NCBI RefSeq assembly: GCF_003151255.1
Contig: NZ_CP029481.1
Coordinates: 620,001 to 684,000, forward strand
DNA from: Microvirga sp. 17 mud 1-3
Lineage (GTDB): Bacteria > Pseudomonadota > Alphaproteobacteria > Rhizobiales > Beijerinckiaceae
Direction of reading: 5' to 3'
Length of the DNA: 64,000 nt
Both the position numbers and the translations under genes were made by a program. Under the pieces are notes generated by a model. It searched no databases. It saw nothing but the letters and a program-made list of their open reading frames with translations, and was not told the origin of the DNA. Shown here in pieces: positions 26,207 through 35,151 of this stretch (the first letter of the stretch is position 1; each line of letters begins with the position of its first letter).

Positions 26207-27409
26207 ATGTCCCTTGACCCGTCCCTCGACTCGAAGCCCTCCACCGACGACATCGTCGATCCGCGCGATGCGGCCGAAACGGCTGGCCTCCTCTACGTGT
26301 CCGACGAAGAGCCCGGCATCCGGCGGCGCAAGGCCGGGAAAGGCTTTTCCTATAAGGGGCCAGACGGCCGCAAGGTGACCGACAAGGCGACCCTGGAGCG
26401 CATCCGGTCCCTCGCGATTCCCCCGGCCTATACGGATGTGTGGATCTGCGCCAAATCCAACGGTCATATCCAGGCGACGGGGCGCGATGCGCGTGGGCGC
26501 AAGCAGTACCGCTACCATCCCGCTTTCCGGGAGATCCGCGACAGCACGAAATACGAGCACATGCTCGATTTCGCGAAGGCCCTGCCGAATATCCGCAACA
26601 CCATCGACACCCATATGTCCTTACGGGGGTTGCCGCGCGAGAAGGTGCTCGCCACCGTGGTGCATCTCCTCGAAGACACGCTCATCCGGGTCGGCAATTC
26701 CGACTATGCGCGGCAGAACAAGAGCTACGGGCTCACCACGCTGCGTGATCCTCACGTGAAGGTCGAGGGCGGGGAGCTGCGTTTCCAGTTCAAGGGCAAG
26801 AGCGGCAAGACCTGGAACCTCAAGGTCAGGGACCGACGCATCGCGAGGATCGTCAAGGCCTGCCAGGATCTGCCGGGGCAGCATCTCTTCCAGTATCTGG
26901 ACGAGACGGGCACGCAGCAATCCGTCACGTCCGCCGACGTGAACGCCTATCTGCGCGAGATCACCGGGCGCGACATCACCGCGAAGGATTTCAGGACCTG
27001 GGCCGGAACCGTGCTCGCGGCCCTCGCCCTGTCCGAGTTCGAAGAATTCGACAGCGAGGCCATGGCGAAGAAGAACATCCGCTCCGCCATCGAGACGGTC
27101 GCTGCACGCCTCGGCAACACGCCGGCCATCTGCCGCAAATGCTATGTGCATCCCGAGGTCTTCTCGACCTATCTCGACGGTGGGCTTCTCCTGGAAATCC
27201 GGGAGGAGGTGGAGGCGGAACTGCGCGAGAACCTGCCGGCGCTCAAGCCCGAGGAGGCAGCTGTTCTCTCGCTCCTGCAGGCCCGCCTGTCGGCGGAGGC
27301 CGCCTCGTCCAAGGCAAAGTCCAACTCCAAGGCCGTATCCAATTCCAAGGCGCCGAAAACAAAGCGCAGCCCGCGCAAAACGAGCCACGGCGCGGAAGCG
27401 CGGGCCTGA
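26207..27409 (+). CDS. DNA topoisomerase IB
   Basis: This 400-residue poxvirus-like type IB topoisomerase relaxes supercoils by nicking one strand. The N-terminal DNA-clamp domain (residues about 25-110) includes SLAIPPAYTDVWIC and GRDARGRKQYRYHPAFRE. The catalytic domain carries an Arg in EDTLIRVGNSDYARQNKSYGLTTL, a Lys-Arg region around VRDRRIARIVK, and the nucleophile Tyr313 in CRKCYVHPEVF. The C-terminal 60 residues are Lys/Ser-rich (SKAKSNSKAVSNSKAPKTKR), probably a DNA-binding tail. The ATG at 26207 was chosen because the domain starts soon after; the frame upstream overlaps the SemiSWEET gene. Confidence 0.92.
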   Translation: MSLDPSLDSKPSTDDIVDPRDAAETAGLLYVSDEEPGIRRRKAGKGFSYKGPDGRKVTDKATLERIRSLAIPPAYTDVWICAKSNGHIQATGRDARGRKQYRYHPAFREIRDSTKYEHMLDFAKALPNIRNTIDTHMSLRGLPREKVLATVVHLLEDTLIRVGNSDYARQNKSYGLTTLRDPHVKVEGGELRFQFKGKSGKTWNLKVRDRRIARIVKACQDLPGQHLFQYLDETGTQQSVTSADVNAYLREITGRDITAKDFRTWAGTVLAALALSEFEEFDSEAMAKKNIRSAIETVAARLGNTPAICRKCYVHPEVFSTYLDGGLLLEIREEVEAELRENLPALKPEEAAVLSLLQARLSAEAASSKAKSNSKAVSNSKAPKTKRSPRKTSHGAEARA

Positions 27410-27521
27410 ACGAGAGGGCGTCGCGCTTCCGCGCCTGATCGCCTTTGCCGCACCTCTACGCCCTGGTTTTCTTCCCATCCGGCCCTAGAAGCTTGAGGGA
27501 ACCGTTCGAAGGAGTGCGGAC

Positions 27522-28955
27522 ATGGAACTCGATGCCTTGATGTTGTCTCGGATCCAGTTCGCCTTCACGATTTCCTTCCACATCATCTTCCCGGCCTTCA
27601 CCATCGGCCTCGCCAGCTGGCTCGTCGCCCTGGAATTCAGCTGGCTGCGCACGGGCAATCCGATCTACCGCAACCTGTTCCGGTTCTGGGTGAAGATCTT
27701 CGCGATCTCGTTCGGGCTCGGCGTCGTGTCCGGTATCGTGATGAGCTACCAGTTCGGCACCAACTGGTCCCGCTTCTCGGAGGTCGCCGGGAATATCGTG
27801 GGCCCGTTGATGGCCTACGAGGTGATCACGGCCTTCTTCCTGGAAGCGGCCTTTCTCGGGATCATGCTGTTCGGCTGGGAGAAGGTCGGCGACCGCCTGC
27901 ATTTCTTCGCCACCTGCATGGTGGCGCTCGGCACTCTCACGTCCGCCTTCTGGATCCTCTCGGCGAATTCATGGATGCAGACCCCGGACGGCTTCGCGGT
28001 CGAGAACGGCCAATTGGTGCCCGTGGACTGGTTCAGGATCGTGTTCAATCCCTCGTTCCCCTACCGCTACGCGCATATGGTCCTGGCCTGCTATCTCACC
28101 ACGGCCTTCGCGGTGGCGGGCATGTCCGCCTGGATGCTGCTGCGGGCGCGCCAGGAGCCGGAGGTGCGGCTTGCCGGCGCGCGGCGCTCCATGTCCATGG
28201 CCCTGTGGTTCGCGGCGATCTTCGTTCCGATCCAGATCGGCATCGGCGATCTCCACGGTTCGGGCGTCCTCAAATATCAACCGACCAAGCTCGCGGCCAT
28301 CGAGGGCAATTGGGAGCGGCAGGGCAATATGCCCCTGCGCCTCTTTGCATGGCCCGATCAGGAGGCGGAGACGAACCACTACGAGATCGGCATTCCGAAG
28401 ATCGGAAGCTTCATCCTCACCCATGCGTATGACGGCATCGTGCCGGGGCTGAAGGATGTGCCGCCCGACGAGCGCCCGCCGGTCTGGCCCGTGTTCTTCT
28501 CGTTCCGCATCATGGTCGGCATCGGCCTTGCCATGCTGGGGCTGGGGCTTTGGAGCCTTTATCTGCGCTGGAAGGGCGGGCTTTACACCAACAGGCTCTT
28601 CCTGACCGCCACTATGCTCATGACGCCGTCCGGATTCGGCGCGGTGCTCTTCGGCTGGTTCACGGCGGAGATCGGCCGGCAGCCATGGGTGATCTACGGG
28701 CATCTGCGCACCGCCGATGCGGTGTCGCCCGTGACGTCCACCGCCGTGGCCGCCTCGCTCGCGACCTTTGTGATCGTCTACACCTTCATCTTCGGCTTCG
28801 GCTCCTATTACCTCGCCAAGCTCCTGCGCAGAGGGCCCGAGCTGATCGAAGAGCTGGACGAGGACAGGCTGTCGAAAAAGCCGAAGCGGCCGTTCTCGGT
28901 GCCTGACGAGCGCCTGGAGGGACCAGGCAGCCAGCGCACTCTGCCGGTGCGATAG
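27522..28955 (+). CDS. cydA: Cytochrome bd-type quinol oxidase subunit I (CioA-like)
   Basis: This 477-residue membrane protein oxidises quinol and reduces O2. His20 (ISFHIIFPAF) is the expected haem ligand. Further family blocks are SGIVMSYQFGTNW, LEAAFLGIMLFGWEKV, LSANSWMQTPDGF and FTAEIGRQPWVIYGHLRT (GRQPW motif). The periplasmic Q loop between about residues 240 and 330 is short, which is the cyanide-insensitive CioA type and not the long-loop E. coli CydA. The start at 27522 follows GAAGGAGTG. cydB follows after 9 bp. Confidence 0.94.
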   Translation: MELDALMLSRIQFAFTISFHIIFPAFTIGLASWLVALEFSWLRTGNPIYRNLFRFWVKIFAISFGLGVVSGIVMSYQFGTNWSRFSEVAGNIVGPLMAYEVITAFFLEAAFLGIMLFGWEKVGDRLHFFATCMVALGTLTSAFWILSANSWMQTPDGFAVENGQLVPVDWFRIVFNPSFPYRYAHMVLACYLTTAFAVAGMSAWMLLRARQEPEVRLAGARRSMSMALWFAAIFVPIQIGIGDLHGSGVLKYQPTKLAAIEGNWERQGNMPLRLFAWPDQEAETNHYEIGIPKIGSFILTHAYDGIVPGLKDVPPDERPPVWPVFFSFRIMVGIGLAMLGLGLWSLYLRWKGGLYTNRLFLTATMLMTPSGFGAVLFGWFTAEIGRQPWVIYGHLRTADAVSPVTSTAVAASLATFVIVYTFIFGFGSYYLAKLLRRGPELIEELDEDRLSKKPKRPFSVPDERLEGPGSQRTLPVR

Positions 28956-28964
28956 GAGACGGCC

Positions 28965-30014
28965 ATGTTCGGATTCGGAACGGAATATGAGGGTCTCGCC
29001 TTCTGGCTGCCGCTGGTCTGGGCCGGGCTCATCGCGATCGCGGTCGCCATGTACGTCATCGTCGACGGGTTCGATCTCGGAATCGGCATCCTGTTCAAGA
29101 GCGCACGGGACGAAAACTGGCGCGACCGGATGATGTTTTCCGTTGCGCCGATCTGGGACGGCAACGAGACATGGCTCGTCTTGGGAGGAGGCGGGCTTCT
29201 GGCGGTCTTCCATATCGCCTATGCGATCCTGATGCCGGCACTCTACGTGCCCGTCATCGTCATGCTGATCGCCCTGATCTTCCGGGGCGTCGCGTTCGAG
29301 TTCCGGTTCAAGGCGAACCGCTCGAAATTTCTCTGGGACAACGCCTTCCATTACGGGTCGCTCGTCGCGACCTTCGCTCAGGGAATGGTGCTGGGCGCCT
29401 TCGTCCAGGGCTTCTCCCATGACGGACGCCAGTTCACCGGCGGGACCCTGGATTTCTTCACGCCGTTCAGCGTACTGACCGGCATCGGCCTTGTCTGCGG
29501 TTACGGCCTCCTCGGCGCGACCTGGTGCGTCATGAAGACCACCGGGGAACTCGAGATCTGGGCGCGGCGCATGTCCCTGCGCTTCCTCGTCGCGACTCTC
29601 GTGGCCATGGTGCTGGTCTCCCTGTGGGTGCCGTTCCTCGGGCGGCAGATCGAGGCGCGGTGGTTCTCCTGGCCCAACATCGCCCTCCTGGCGCCGATCC
29701 CTCTCGTGACCGCCTTTACGGCCTACAGGCTCTATCAGGACCTCGAGCTCGGCTACCACAGACGGCCCTTCTTCCTGGCCATCGGCCTCTTCCTGCTCGG
29801 CTATCTGGGCCTCGGCGTCAGCCTGTTCCCCTACATCGTGCCGCCGGCGCTGACGGTCTGGCAGGCCTCCAATACGGTGAGTTCGCAGCTCTTTGCCCTC
29901 GTGGGCTTCGCCATCGTCATGCCGGTGACCTTCGCGTACACGGCTTACGCCTATTACGTGTTCCGCGGAAAGGTAGCCGAGGAGGTCCAGGCTGGGGGCT
30001 ATGGATACCACTAG
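28965..30014 (+). CDS. cydB: Cytochrome bd-type quinol oxidase subunit II (CioB-like)
   Basis: This 349-residue multi-spanning subunit pairs with CydA/CioA. Family blocks include YVIVDGFDLGIGILF, SVAPIWDGNETWLVLGGGGLLAVFHIAYAILMPALYVP, FRFKANRSKFLWDNAFHYGSLVATFAQGMVLGAFVQGF and FPYIVPPALTVWQASN near the end. The ATG at 28965 follows GGAGACGGCC. Its last 14 nt overlap the start of a tiny downstream gene, so translation of the two is probably coupled. Confidence 0.94.
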   Translation: MFGFGTEYEGLAFWLPLVWAGLIAIAVAMYVIVDGFDLGIGILFKSARDENWRDRMMFSVAPIWDGNETWLVLGGGGLLAVFHIAYAILMPALYVPVIVMLIALIFRGVAFEFRFKANRSKFLWDNAFHYGSLVATFAQGMVLGAFVQGFSHDGRQFTGGTLDFFTPFSVLTGIGLVCGYGLLGATWCVMKTTGELEIWARRMSLRFLVATLVAMVLVSLWVPFLGRQIEARWFSWPNIALLAPIPLVTAFTAYRLYQDLELGYHRRPFFLAIGLFLLGYLGLGVSLFPYIVPPALTVWQASNTVSSQLFALVGFAIVMPVTFAYTAYAYYVFRGKVAEEVQAGGYGYH

Positions 30015-30150
30015 GCCCAAGCCCGGCTCGCGCCCCCCAGGGTCTCGAAGCTCCCTGAAGCGGGTGGCCTGGTTCGTCCTGATCTATCTGGCAAGCCTCG
30101 TGGTCTTTGCGGCCGCCGTCTATGGCCTGCGTGGGTTGATTCCCCACTGA
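30001..30150 (+). CDS. Small single-helix protein of the cytochrome bd operon (DUF2474-like)
   Basis: A 49-residue protein too short for most gene finders. It starts at an ATG inside the last codons of cydB (14-nt overlap, +1 frame). The N-terminal 19 residues are basic and Pro/Ser-rich. Then LKRVAWFVLIYLASLVVFAA forms one membrane helix, and the end is YGLRGLIPH. Size, helix and position directly after subunit II match the DUF2474 proteins and, in a general way, the CydX-type accessory subunits. Family membership is from memory of the pattern and needs a profile search. A role in oxidase assembly or stability is inferred. Confidence 0.72.
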   Translation: MDTTRPKPGSRPPGSRSSLKRVAWFVLIYLASLVVFAAAVYGLRGLIPH

Positions 30151-30613
30151 AACCCGCCGGACCTGCGGTTCTCGGTCGGGGTCGGAATGTCCCGATTCGA
30201 GCGGTGGGACGCCCTATCCTGTCCTTACGGAACGCCGGCTGCGACCACATGTCAGCCGCGTCACGGCATGGTGAATGGCGGTTAAGCCGCGGCGATTCCA
30301 GCCAAAAATCCCTTTTCCGCAGGCAAATTGCTCCTCCGGCAAAAAAAGGTTGCGCGCCTTTCAGTTGACATAATTACATGGAATAGGGTTACAAAAGGCG
30401 TGGCGTAAGGTAAACACCATGCCGGGGGCTTCCTCCTGATATGAACGTGATCGTCGAAGAAAGCGCTGTCCGAAAGGCGCTCGCGAAAGCCTTCATGACG
30501 TTAGCCCGCACCGTCGCCATCGCGAGATGGCCCCACGCCTCGGACGGCCATTCGCTCCGTTCGAGGGGTAACCGCAACGCATCGGCGCGGTTCGGCTCCG
30601 GCCGGTCCGCTTT
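30151..30613. other. 463-bp gene-free stretch before the type I secretion genes
   Basis: I find no convincing gene here; short open frames on both strands (for example 30441-30629) lack a ribosome binding site and recognisable sequence. The segment 30300-30420 is clearly more AT-rich than its surroundings and contains TTGACA at 30365-30370, a perfect -35 hexamer, but the bases 17-18 nt downstream (GTTACA) are a weak -10. This is the likeliest control region for the secretion operon. Confidence 0.4.
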
Positions 30614-32401
30614 ATGGGACGACAGATGACGCAGGCATCGAAAAGGCACCGGGAAGACAGCACAGAGGTCTATGACGCTCTGAAAGCTTGCAGCCCCTCA
30701 TTCATCGGCGTCGCCGCATTCTCGGCGGTGGTCAATCTCCTGGCCCTCACGGGCTCCCTCTACATGCTCCAGCTCTATGACCGGGTTCTCTCGAGCCGGA
30801 GCATCCCGACCCTGATCGGTCTGTCCCTCATCATGCTCGCGGCCTATGCCTTGTCGGGCGCCCTGGACATGCTGCGCGGCAAGATGCTGGCGCGCATCGG
30901 CGCCCGCTTCGACGAGCAGCTCTCGGCCCGCGTCTTCGACCTCGTGGCGCAGATGCCCCTGCGCGGCGCCAGGCAGACCGAAAGCCTCCAGCCGGTTCGC
31001 GATCTCGATCAGATCCGTGGCTTTCTCTCGAGCCTCGGCCCCACGGCTTTGTTCGACATGCCGTTCATGCCGATCTTCTTCATCGGCTGCTTCATGATCC
31101 ACCCCTGGCTCGGCTGGATGTCCGTCATCGGCGGTATCTGCATCATCCTCCTGACCCTCTACACGGATGCCAAGAGCAAGGGCCCGTCCTACGAGATGAC
31201 CAAGAGCTCCGCCGAGCGTCATGCGATGGCCGAGACCAGCCGCCGCAACGCCGAGGCGATCCGGGCGCTGGGCATGCTGGGCTTCCTCGCCAAGCGCTAC
31301 GATGCGGTCCATTGCCGTCACGTCAATGACGGCCTGCGCGCCAGCGATTCGGCGTCCGGCATCAGCGCCTTCGCCAAGGTCTTCCGCATGGTGCTCCAGT
31401 CGGCCGTGCTGGGTGTCGGCGCCTATCTGGTGATCCAGGGCCAGATGTCCGGCGGCCTGATGATCGCGGCGTCCATCATGACGTCCCGCGCTCTCGCCCC
31501 GATCGAGATTGCAGTCGCGCACTGGAAAGGATTCACGGCCGCTCGCCAGGGCTATCGGCGCCTGCAGCACATCATGTCCCTGATCCCGCCGCAGTCGCAG
31601 CTTCTCGACCTGCCGGCACCCAAGACGACCCTTGCGGTGGAGGACGTCTTCGTCGGAGCGCCGGGTGCGCAGCAGCCCATCGTGCAGGCGGTGTCCCTGC
31701 AGCTTCAGGCCGGCCAGGGGCTCGGCCTCATCGGCCCCAGCGCCTCGGGCAAATCGACTCTGGCGCGTGCCCTGGTGGGCGTGTGGCCGAGCCTGCGCGG
31801 CGAGATCCGCCTCGACGGCGCTGCCCTCGACCAGTGGGAGGCAGACGCACTCGGACGCCACATCGGCTATCTGCCGCAGGATGTTGAGCTGTTCGACGGC
31901 ACGGTGGCCGAGAACATCGCCCGCTTCCAGCCCGACGCGAAGCCCGACGACATCATTTCGGCTGCCCAGATGGCGGGCGCGCACGACCTGATCCTTGGCT
32001 TGCCGGAAGGGTACAACACCCGGATCGGCGAGGGAGGGTCGGCCCTGTCAGGTGGCCAGCGTCAGCGGGTGGCTCTAGCGCGCGCCCTTTACGGCGATCC
32101 CTTCCTGGTCGTGCTGGATGAGCCCAATGCAAGCCTGGACGGCGCGGGCGACGACGCCCTGAACCGGGCGATCCTGTCGGTGCGTCAGCGCGGCGGCGTC
32201 GTGGTGGTCATCACGCACCGCCCGGCTGCTCTCGGCCAGGTGGACCAGGTCGCCATCATGGAAGAAGGACGGATCAGGGCCATGGGCCCGCGGGACGAGG
32301 TTCTGCAATCCGTCATGAAGCGCAATACGACGCCTGCCCCAGCTGCTGCCGCACGGCCGCAGACCTCGGCGCCGGCCGGCACCCTGCGAGAGGTGGGTTA
32401 A
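30614..32401 (+). CDS. Type I secretion system ABC permease/ATPase (PrtD-like)
   Basis: This protein of 595 residues fuses a membrane domain (about residues 30-320, with SPSFIGVAAFSAVVNLLALTGSLYMLQLYDRVLSSRSIPTL) to an ABC ATPase. Walker A is GPSASGKST near residue 375, the signature is LSGGQRQRVALARALYG near 477, and the Walker B region is FLVVLDEPNASLD, followed by the His switch in VVVITHRP. The opening YMLQLYDRVLSSRSIPTL is typical of PrtD/AprD exporters that secrete RTX-type or protease substrates. No peptidase-like N-terminal domain is present. ATG 30626 is an alternative start. The adaptor gene follows after 1 bp. Confidence 0.9.
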   Translation: MGRQMTQASKRHREDSTEVYDALKACSPSFIGVAAFSAVVNLLALTGSLYMLQLYDRVLSSRSIPTLIGLSLIMLAAYALSGALDMLRGKMLARIGARFDEQLSARVFDLVAQMPLRGARQTESLQPVRDLDQIRGFLSSLGPTALFDMPFMPIFFIGCFMIHPWLGWMSVIGGICIILLTLYTDAKSKGPSYEMTKSSAERHAMAETSRRNAEAIRALGMLGFLAKRYDAVHCRHVNDGLRASDSASGISAFAKVFRMVLQSAVLGVGAYLVIQGQMSGGLMIAASIMTSRALAPIEIAVAHWKGFTAARQGYRRLQHIMSLIPPQSQLLDLPAPKTTLAVEDVFVGAPGAQQPIVQAVSLQLQAGQGLGLIGPSASGKSTLARALVGVWPSLRGEIRLDGAALDQWEADALGRHIGYLPQDVELFDGTVAENIARFQPDAKPDDIISAAQMAGAHDLILGLPEGYNTRIGEGGSALSGGQRQRVALARALYGDPFLVVLDEPNASLDGAGDDALNRAILSVRQRGGVVVVITHRPAALGQVDQVAIMEEGRIRAMGPRDEVLQSVMKRNTTPAPAAAARPQTSAPAGTLREVG

Positions 32402-32402
32402 C

Positions 32403-33734
32403 ATGACGACGATGATCCTTCAGAAGCCGAAGCCGAAGGCCTCGATTCACGAGAAGGCCCTCCGCCAGGCGACGATTGCGGGCAGCGCCATGATTGCGCT
32501 GTTCGCCGGCACCATCGGCCTCTGGGCCGCGACCGCGACCCTCTCGGGCGCTGTAGTGGCGGGCGGCCAGTTCGTGGTCGATACCAGCGTCAAGAAGGTG
32601 CAGCATGCTACGGGCGGCATCGTGGGTGAGTTGAAGGTGCAGGAGGGCGACAAGGTCGCGGCCGGCGATCTTCTGGTCCGCCTCGACGAGACCGTGACGC
32701 GCGCCAACCTCCTCCTGGTTACCAAGCAGCTCGACGAGTTCGTCGCCCGCCGCGCCCGCCTCGAGGCGGAGCGGGACGGGGCCGGCCAAGTCAAGGACCC
32801 GGAAGAGTTCGCCAATCGCCTTGATGAGCCGGGCGTCAAGACCATCATGACGTCCGAGCGGACGTTGTTCGATGCCCGCCGCTCGGCGCGCGACGCGCAG
32901 AAGGACCAGCTGCGCAAGCGGATCGCCCAGTCGCAGGACGAGATCGTCGGCCTGAAGGCGCAGCAGGACGCAAAAGCCCGCGAGGCCGAGTTCATCAAGG
33001 AAGAACTCAAGGGCGTGCGCGAGCTCTACCAGAAGAACCTCGTGCAGCTTCCGCGCCTGAACGCGCTGGAGCGGGACGCGGCGAGCATCGAGGGCCAGCG
33101 CGGCCAGCTCATTGCGGCTGTGGCGCAGGCCGAGGGCCGCATCGCCGAGACCCAGTTCCAGATCATTCAGATCGACGAGGAGATGCGGGCTGACGCGCTG
33201 AAGGAGCTGCGCGAGATCCAGGGCCGCATTGCGGAATACACGGAACGGCGCGTGGCCGCCGAGGACCAGCTCAAGCGCACCGACATCCGGTCGCCGAGCG
33301 CGGGCTTCGTGCATCAGCTCAACGTGCACACGATCGGCGGCGTGATCTCGCCGGCCGAGCCCGTGATGCTGATCGTGCCGACGAATGACAAGCTCGAACT
33401 CGAAGCCAAGGTGATGCCCAACGACATCGACCAGGTGAAGATCGGCCAGCAGGCGACGGTGCGGGTACACGCTTCGAACCAGCGCATGATCCCCGAGTTG
33501 CACGGTTCTGTGAGCCGGATCTCGGCGGATGTGTCGCGGGATCAGCAGACGGGCGTGACCTATTACACGATCCGGGTGGATCTGCCGCCGGATCAGATCA
33601 AGCGCCTGGAGAACCTCAAGCTCATGGCAGGCATGCAGGCCGAGGTGTTTGTGCAGGTCAACGAGCGCACGCCCTTCGAGTATTTCTTCAAGCCCATGGA
33701 AGAGCAGATCGCCCGCGCCTTCCGCGAGCACTAA
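32403..33734 (+). CDS. Type I secretion membrane-fusion protein (HlyD/PrtE family)
   Basis: This 443-residue adaptor bridges the ABC exporter and an outer-membrane channel. One transmembrane helix near residues 25-45 (GSAMIALFAGTIGLWAATATLSGAVV) is followed by a lipoyl half-motif (VQHATGGIVGELKVQEGDKVAAGDLLVRLDET). A long alpha-helical coiled coil spans about 90-280. The second half-motif and beta-barrel follow (RTDIRSPSAGFVHQLNVHTIGGVISPAEPVMLIVP), and it ends MQAEVFVQVNERTPFEYFFKPMEEQIARAFREH, a signature C terminus of the family. A terminator follows, so the operon has only two genes; neither a TolC-type channel nor a secreted substrate gene is adjacent. Confidence 0.92.
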   Translation: MTTMILQKPKPKASIHEKALRQATIAGSAMIALFAGTIGLWAATATLSGAVVAGGQFVVDTSVKKVQHATGGIVGELKVQEGDKVAAGDLLVRLDETVTRANLLLVTKQLDEFVARRARLEAERDGAGQVKDPEEFANRLDEPGVKTIMTSERTLFDARRSARDAQKDQLRKRIAQSQDEIVGLKAQQDAKAREAEFIKEELKGVRELYQKNLVQLPRLNALERDAASIEGQRGQLIAAVAQAEGRIAETQFQIIQIDEEMRADALKELREIQGRIAEYTERRVAAEDQLKRTDIRSPSAGFVHQLNVHTIGGVISPAEPVMLIVPTNDKLELEAKVMPNDIDQVKIGQQATVRVHASNQRMIPELHGSVSRISADVSRDQQTGVTYYTIRVDLPPDQIKRLENLKLMAGMQAEVFVQVNERTPFEYFFKPMEEQIARAFREH

Positions 33735-33758
33735 AACACCCTGCTCCGACGAGACTGG

Positions 33759-33786
33759 AAAACGGCCGCAAGGCCGTTTTCTTTTT
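33759..33786 (+). terminator. Intrinsic terminator of the type I secretion operon
   Basis: A 9-bp stem AAAACGGCC / GGCCGTTTT with loop GCAA is followed by CTTTTT, 25 nt after the adaptor stop. It is a textbook rho-independent terminator. Confidence 0.92.
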
Positions 33787-33805
33787 GCCCTTCACGGAAA
33801 GGGGC

Positions 33806-34360
33806 TCATCCTCGTGCCATGGCCCCGAACGCCTGGGCGATCTTCATCGCGGTGTTCCAGTTGCGGTTGGTCCCGACCGTCCCGAGGGCTTTCAAACTGA
33901 AACCCGCTGGGATCTTGGATTCCGAGATGAGAGACTCGCCGAACCAGACGTAAAGGTCGCCGCTTTCGGTGCGCGCGATACGCTCCGGGCCTCTGGCCCG
34001 GCGGAGAAGCTGCTCCAGTCCTTTGTCCGGGAGGGGCGTGCGCATGGCCCAGACCAAGAGACGGGACGGGGCGCGGGCGGCCTCCTCCGGAAAGGGATTA
34101 GCCGCAAGGAGCGCCTGCCATTCACCCGAGGTCTTGACCACCATCTCGGTCGCCCGACCGTAGAAGTCGCTGCAAGCCTTCTCCAATGCGTCCTCAAGGA
34201 TTCGTGGTGCCTCGTCCGAGCGGAAAAGCAGGTTGCCGGTCGCGATCACCGAGCGCACATCCTTGCCACCCACTTTAGTCACGAGGGCACGCGCGTCCTC
34301 CATCTTCACCCGCTGGCCATTGACTAGGATGCTGCGCATGAGGGCGACTTTGAGAGACAT
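33806..34360 (-). CDS. DUF1697-family protein
   Basis: This 184-residue protein has the DUF1697 layout: an opening beta strand with LMRSILVNGQRVKMEDARALVTKVGGKDVRSVIATGNLLFRSDE, a central FPEEAARAPSRLLVWAM region, and the closing TNRNWNTAMKIAQAF. The family's usual start has the form LLRGINVGG; here it reads LMRSILVNG, a mild divergence. Function is unknown. It is convergent with the secretion operon and downstream of the disrupted glutathione transferase gene on the same strand, with no clear link to either. Confidence 0.8.
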   Translation of the reverse strand: MSLKVALMRSILVNGQRVKMEDARALVTKVGGKDVRSVIATGNLLFRSDEAPRILEDALEKACSDFYGRATEMVVKTSGEWQALLAANPFPEEAARAPSRLLVWAMRTPLPDKGLEQLLRRARGPERIARTESGDLYVWFGESLISESKIPAGFSLKALGTVGTNRNWNTAMKIAQAFGAMARG

Positions 34361-34414
34361 GCCGATGGAGTCCGTATCGTACCGGCGCAGCTTGCGCCTC
34401 TTCGGGCGAGCCGA

Positions 34415-35074
34415 TCAATCCCTGTCGGGAGCGCCGAGCGGAAAGAGCTGACGATAAGGTCTGGCCTCATCGACCGCACGGGCGAAGGAGGGGCGGGTGA
34501 GGAGTCGCGGGCGGTAAGCTTTGAGGACGGTGTGATCTGCGCCGATCGGATGCACCCAATCCGCATAGAACAGCGACGGTGCCGCTGCACAATCCGCCAG
34601 GCTGAACCCGTCGCCAGAAGCCCATTCCCGGCCTGCGAGAGCGCGGTCGAGCCAGGCATAAGCGGAATCGAGCATCTTCCGCGCCTCGGCAACCCCATGG
34701 GCATCACGCTGCGGTTCCGCCTGGATGCTGTCGAAGACGATCTTCTGCACGGGCGTCATGACGTAAAGGTCGAAGACCCTGTCCAGCTTCCGCACGTCCA
34801 GCGCCGCGCGGGGATCCTCGGGCAGCAGACGGACCGGGCCCGGATGCTCCAGGCCCAGATGCTCGATGATGATGCTCGATTCCATCACGGCCCGGTCCCC
34901 ATCCAGAAGCACCGGCATGCGCTTGAGAGGCCAAAGGTCGGCCCACTCGGCTCCGGTTTCAGGTTCCTCAGGCCCGAGGAAGCGGAGCGTGAAGGGGGTC
35001 TAGTTTTCATAGAGGGCCGTCAGCACCTTCTGGCAATAGGACGAGAAGGGATGGGCGAAGAGCTGCAGGGACAT
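34415..35074 (-). pseudogene. Glutathione S-transferase with an in-frame TAG at codon 25
   Basis: From the ATG at 35074 the frame reads as a normal thioredoxin-fold GST N terminus (LFAHPFSSYCQKVLTALYEN), meets TAG at 35000-35002, and then continues in the same frame with TPFTLRFLGPEEPETGAEWADLW, KRMPVLLDGDRAVMESSIIIEHL and a complete helical C-terminal domain (ASGDGFSLADCAAAPSLFYADW). One base change would restore a 219-residue protein. A truncated protein could restart at 34918 (MPVLLDGDRAV) but would lack the catalytic Ser/Cys region. The gene faces an HxlR regulator. Recent nonsense mutation is the simplest reading; a sequencing error is possible. Confidence 0.8.
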
Positions 35075-35092
35075 GGTCTTATCCGATTTCAC

Positions 35093-35151
35093 TTTGCAAG
35101 CAGTTGCAGCCTAAACAGACTGGTTTTATTTTGCAAGCAGTAGGAGCTTGC
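35093..35151. promoter_or_regulatory. Repeated operator-like elements between GST gene and HxlR regulator
   Basis: TTTGCAAGCAGT occurs twice, at 35093-35104 and 35130-35141, 37 bp apart start to start. Each is followed by a related tail (TGCAGC, AGGAGC). The second copy also forms an inverted repeat, GCAAGC-N7-GCTTGC (35133-35138 and 35146-35151), which covers the regulator's ribosome binding site (AGGAG) and ends one base before its ATG at 35153. The layout fits autoregulation plus control of the divergent GST gene by the HxlR protein. Confidence 0.55.

Noticed and set aside
30441..30629. 62-codon plus-strand frame before the type I secretion genes
   Set aside because: It lacks a ribosome binding site, has no recognisable sequence, and runs into the start of the ABC gene.
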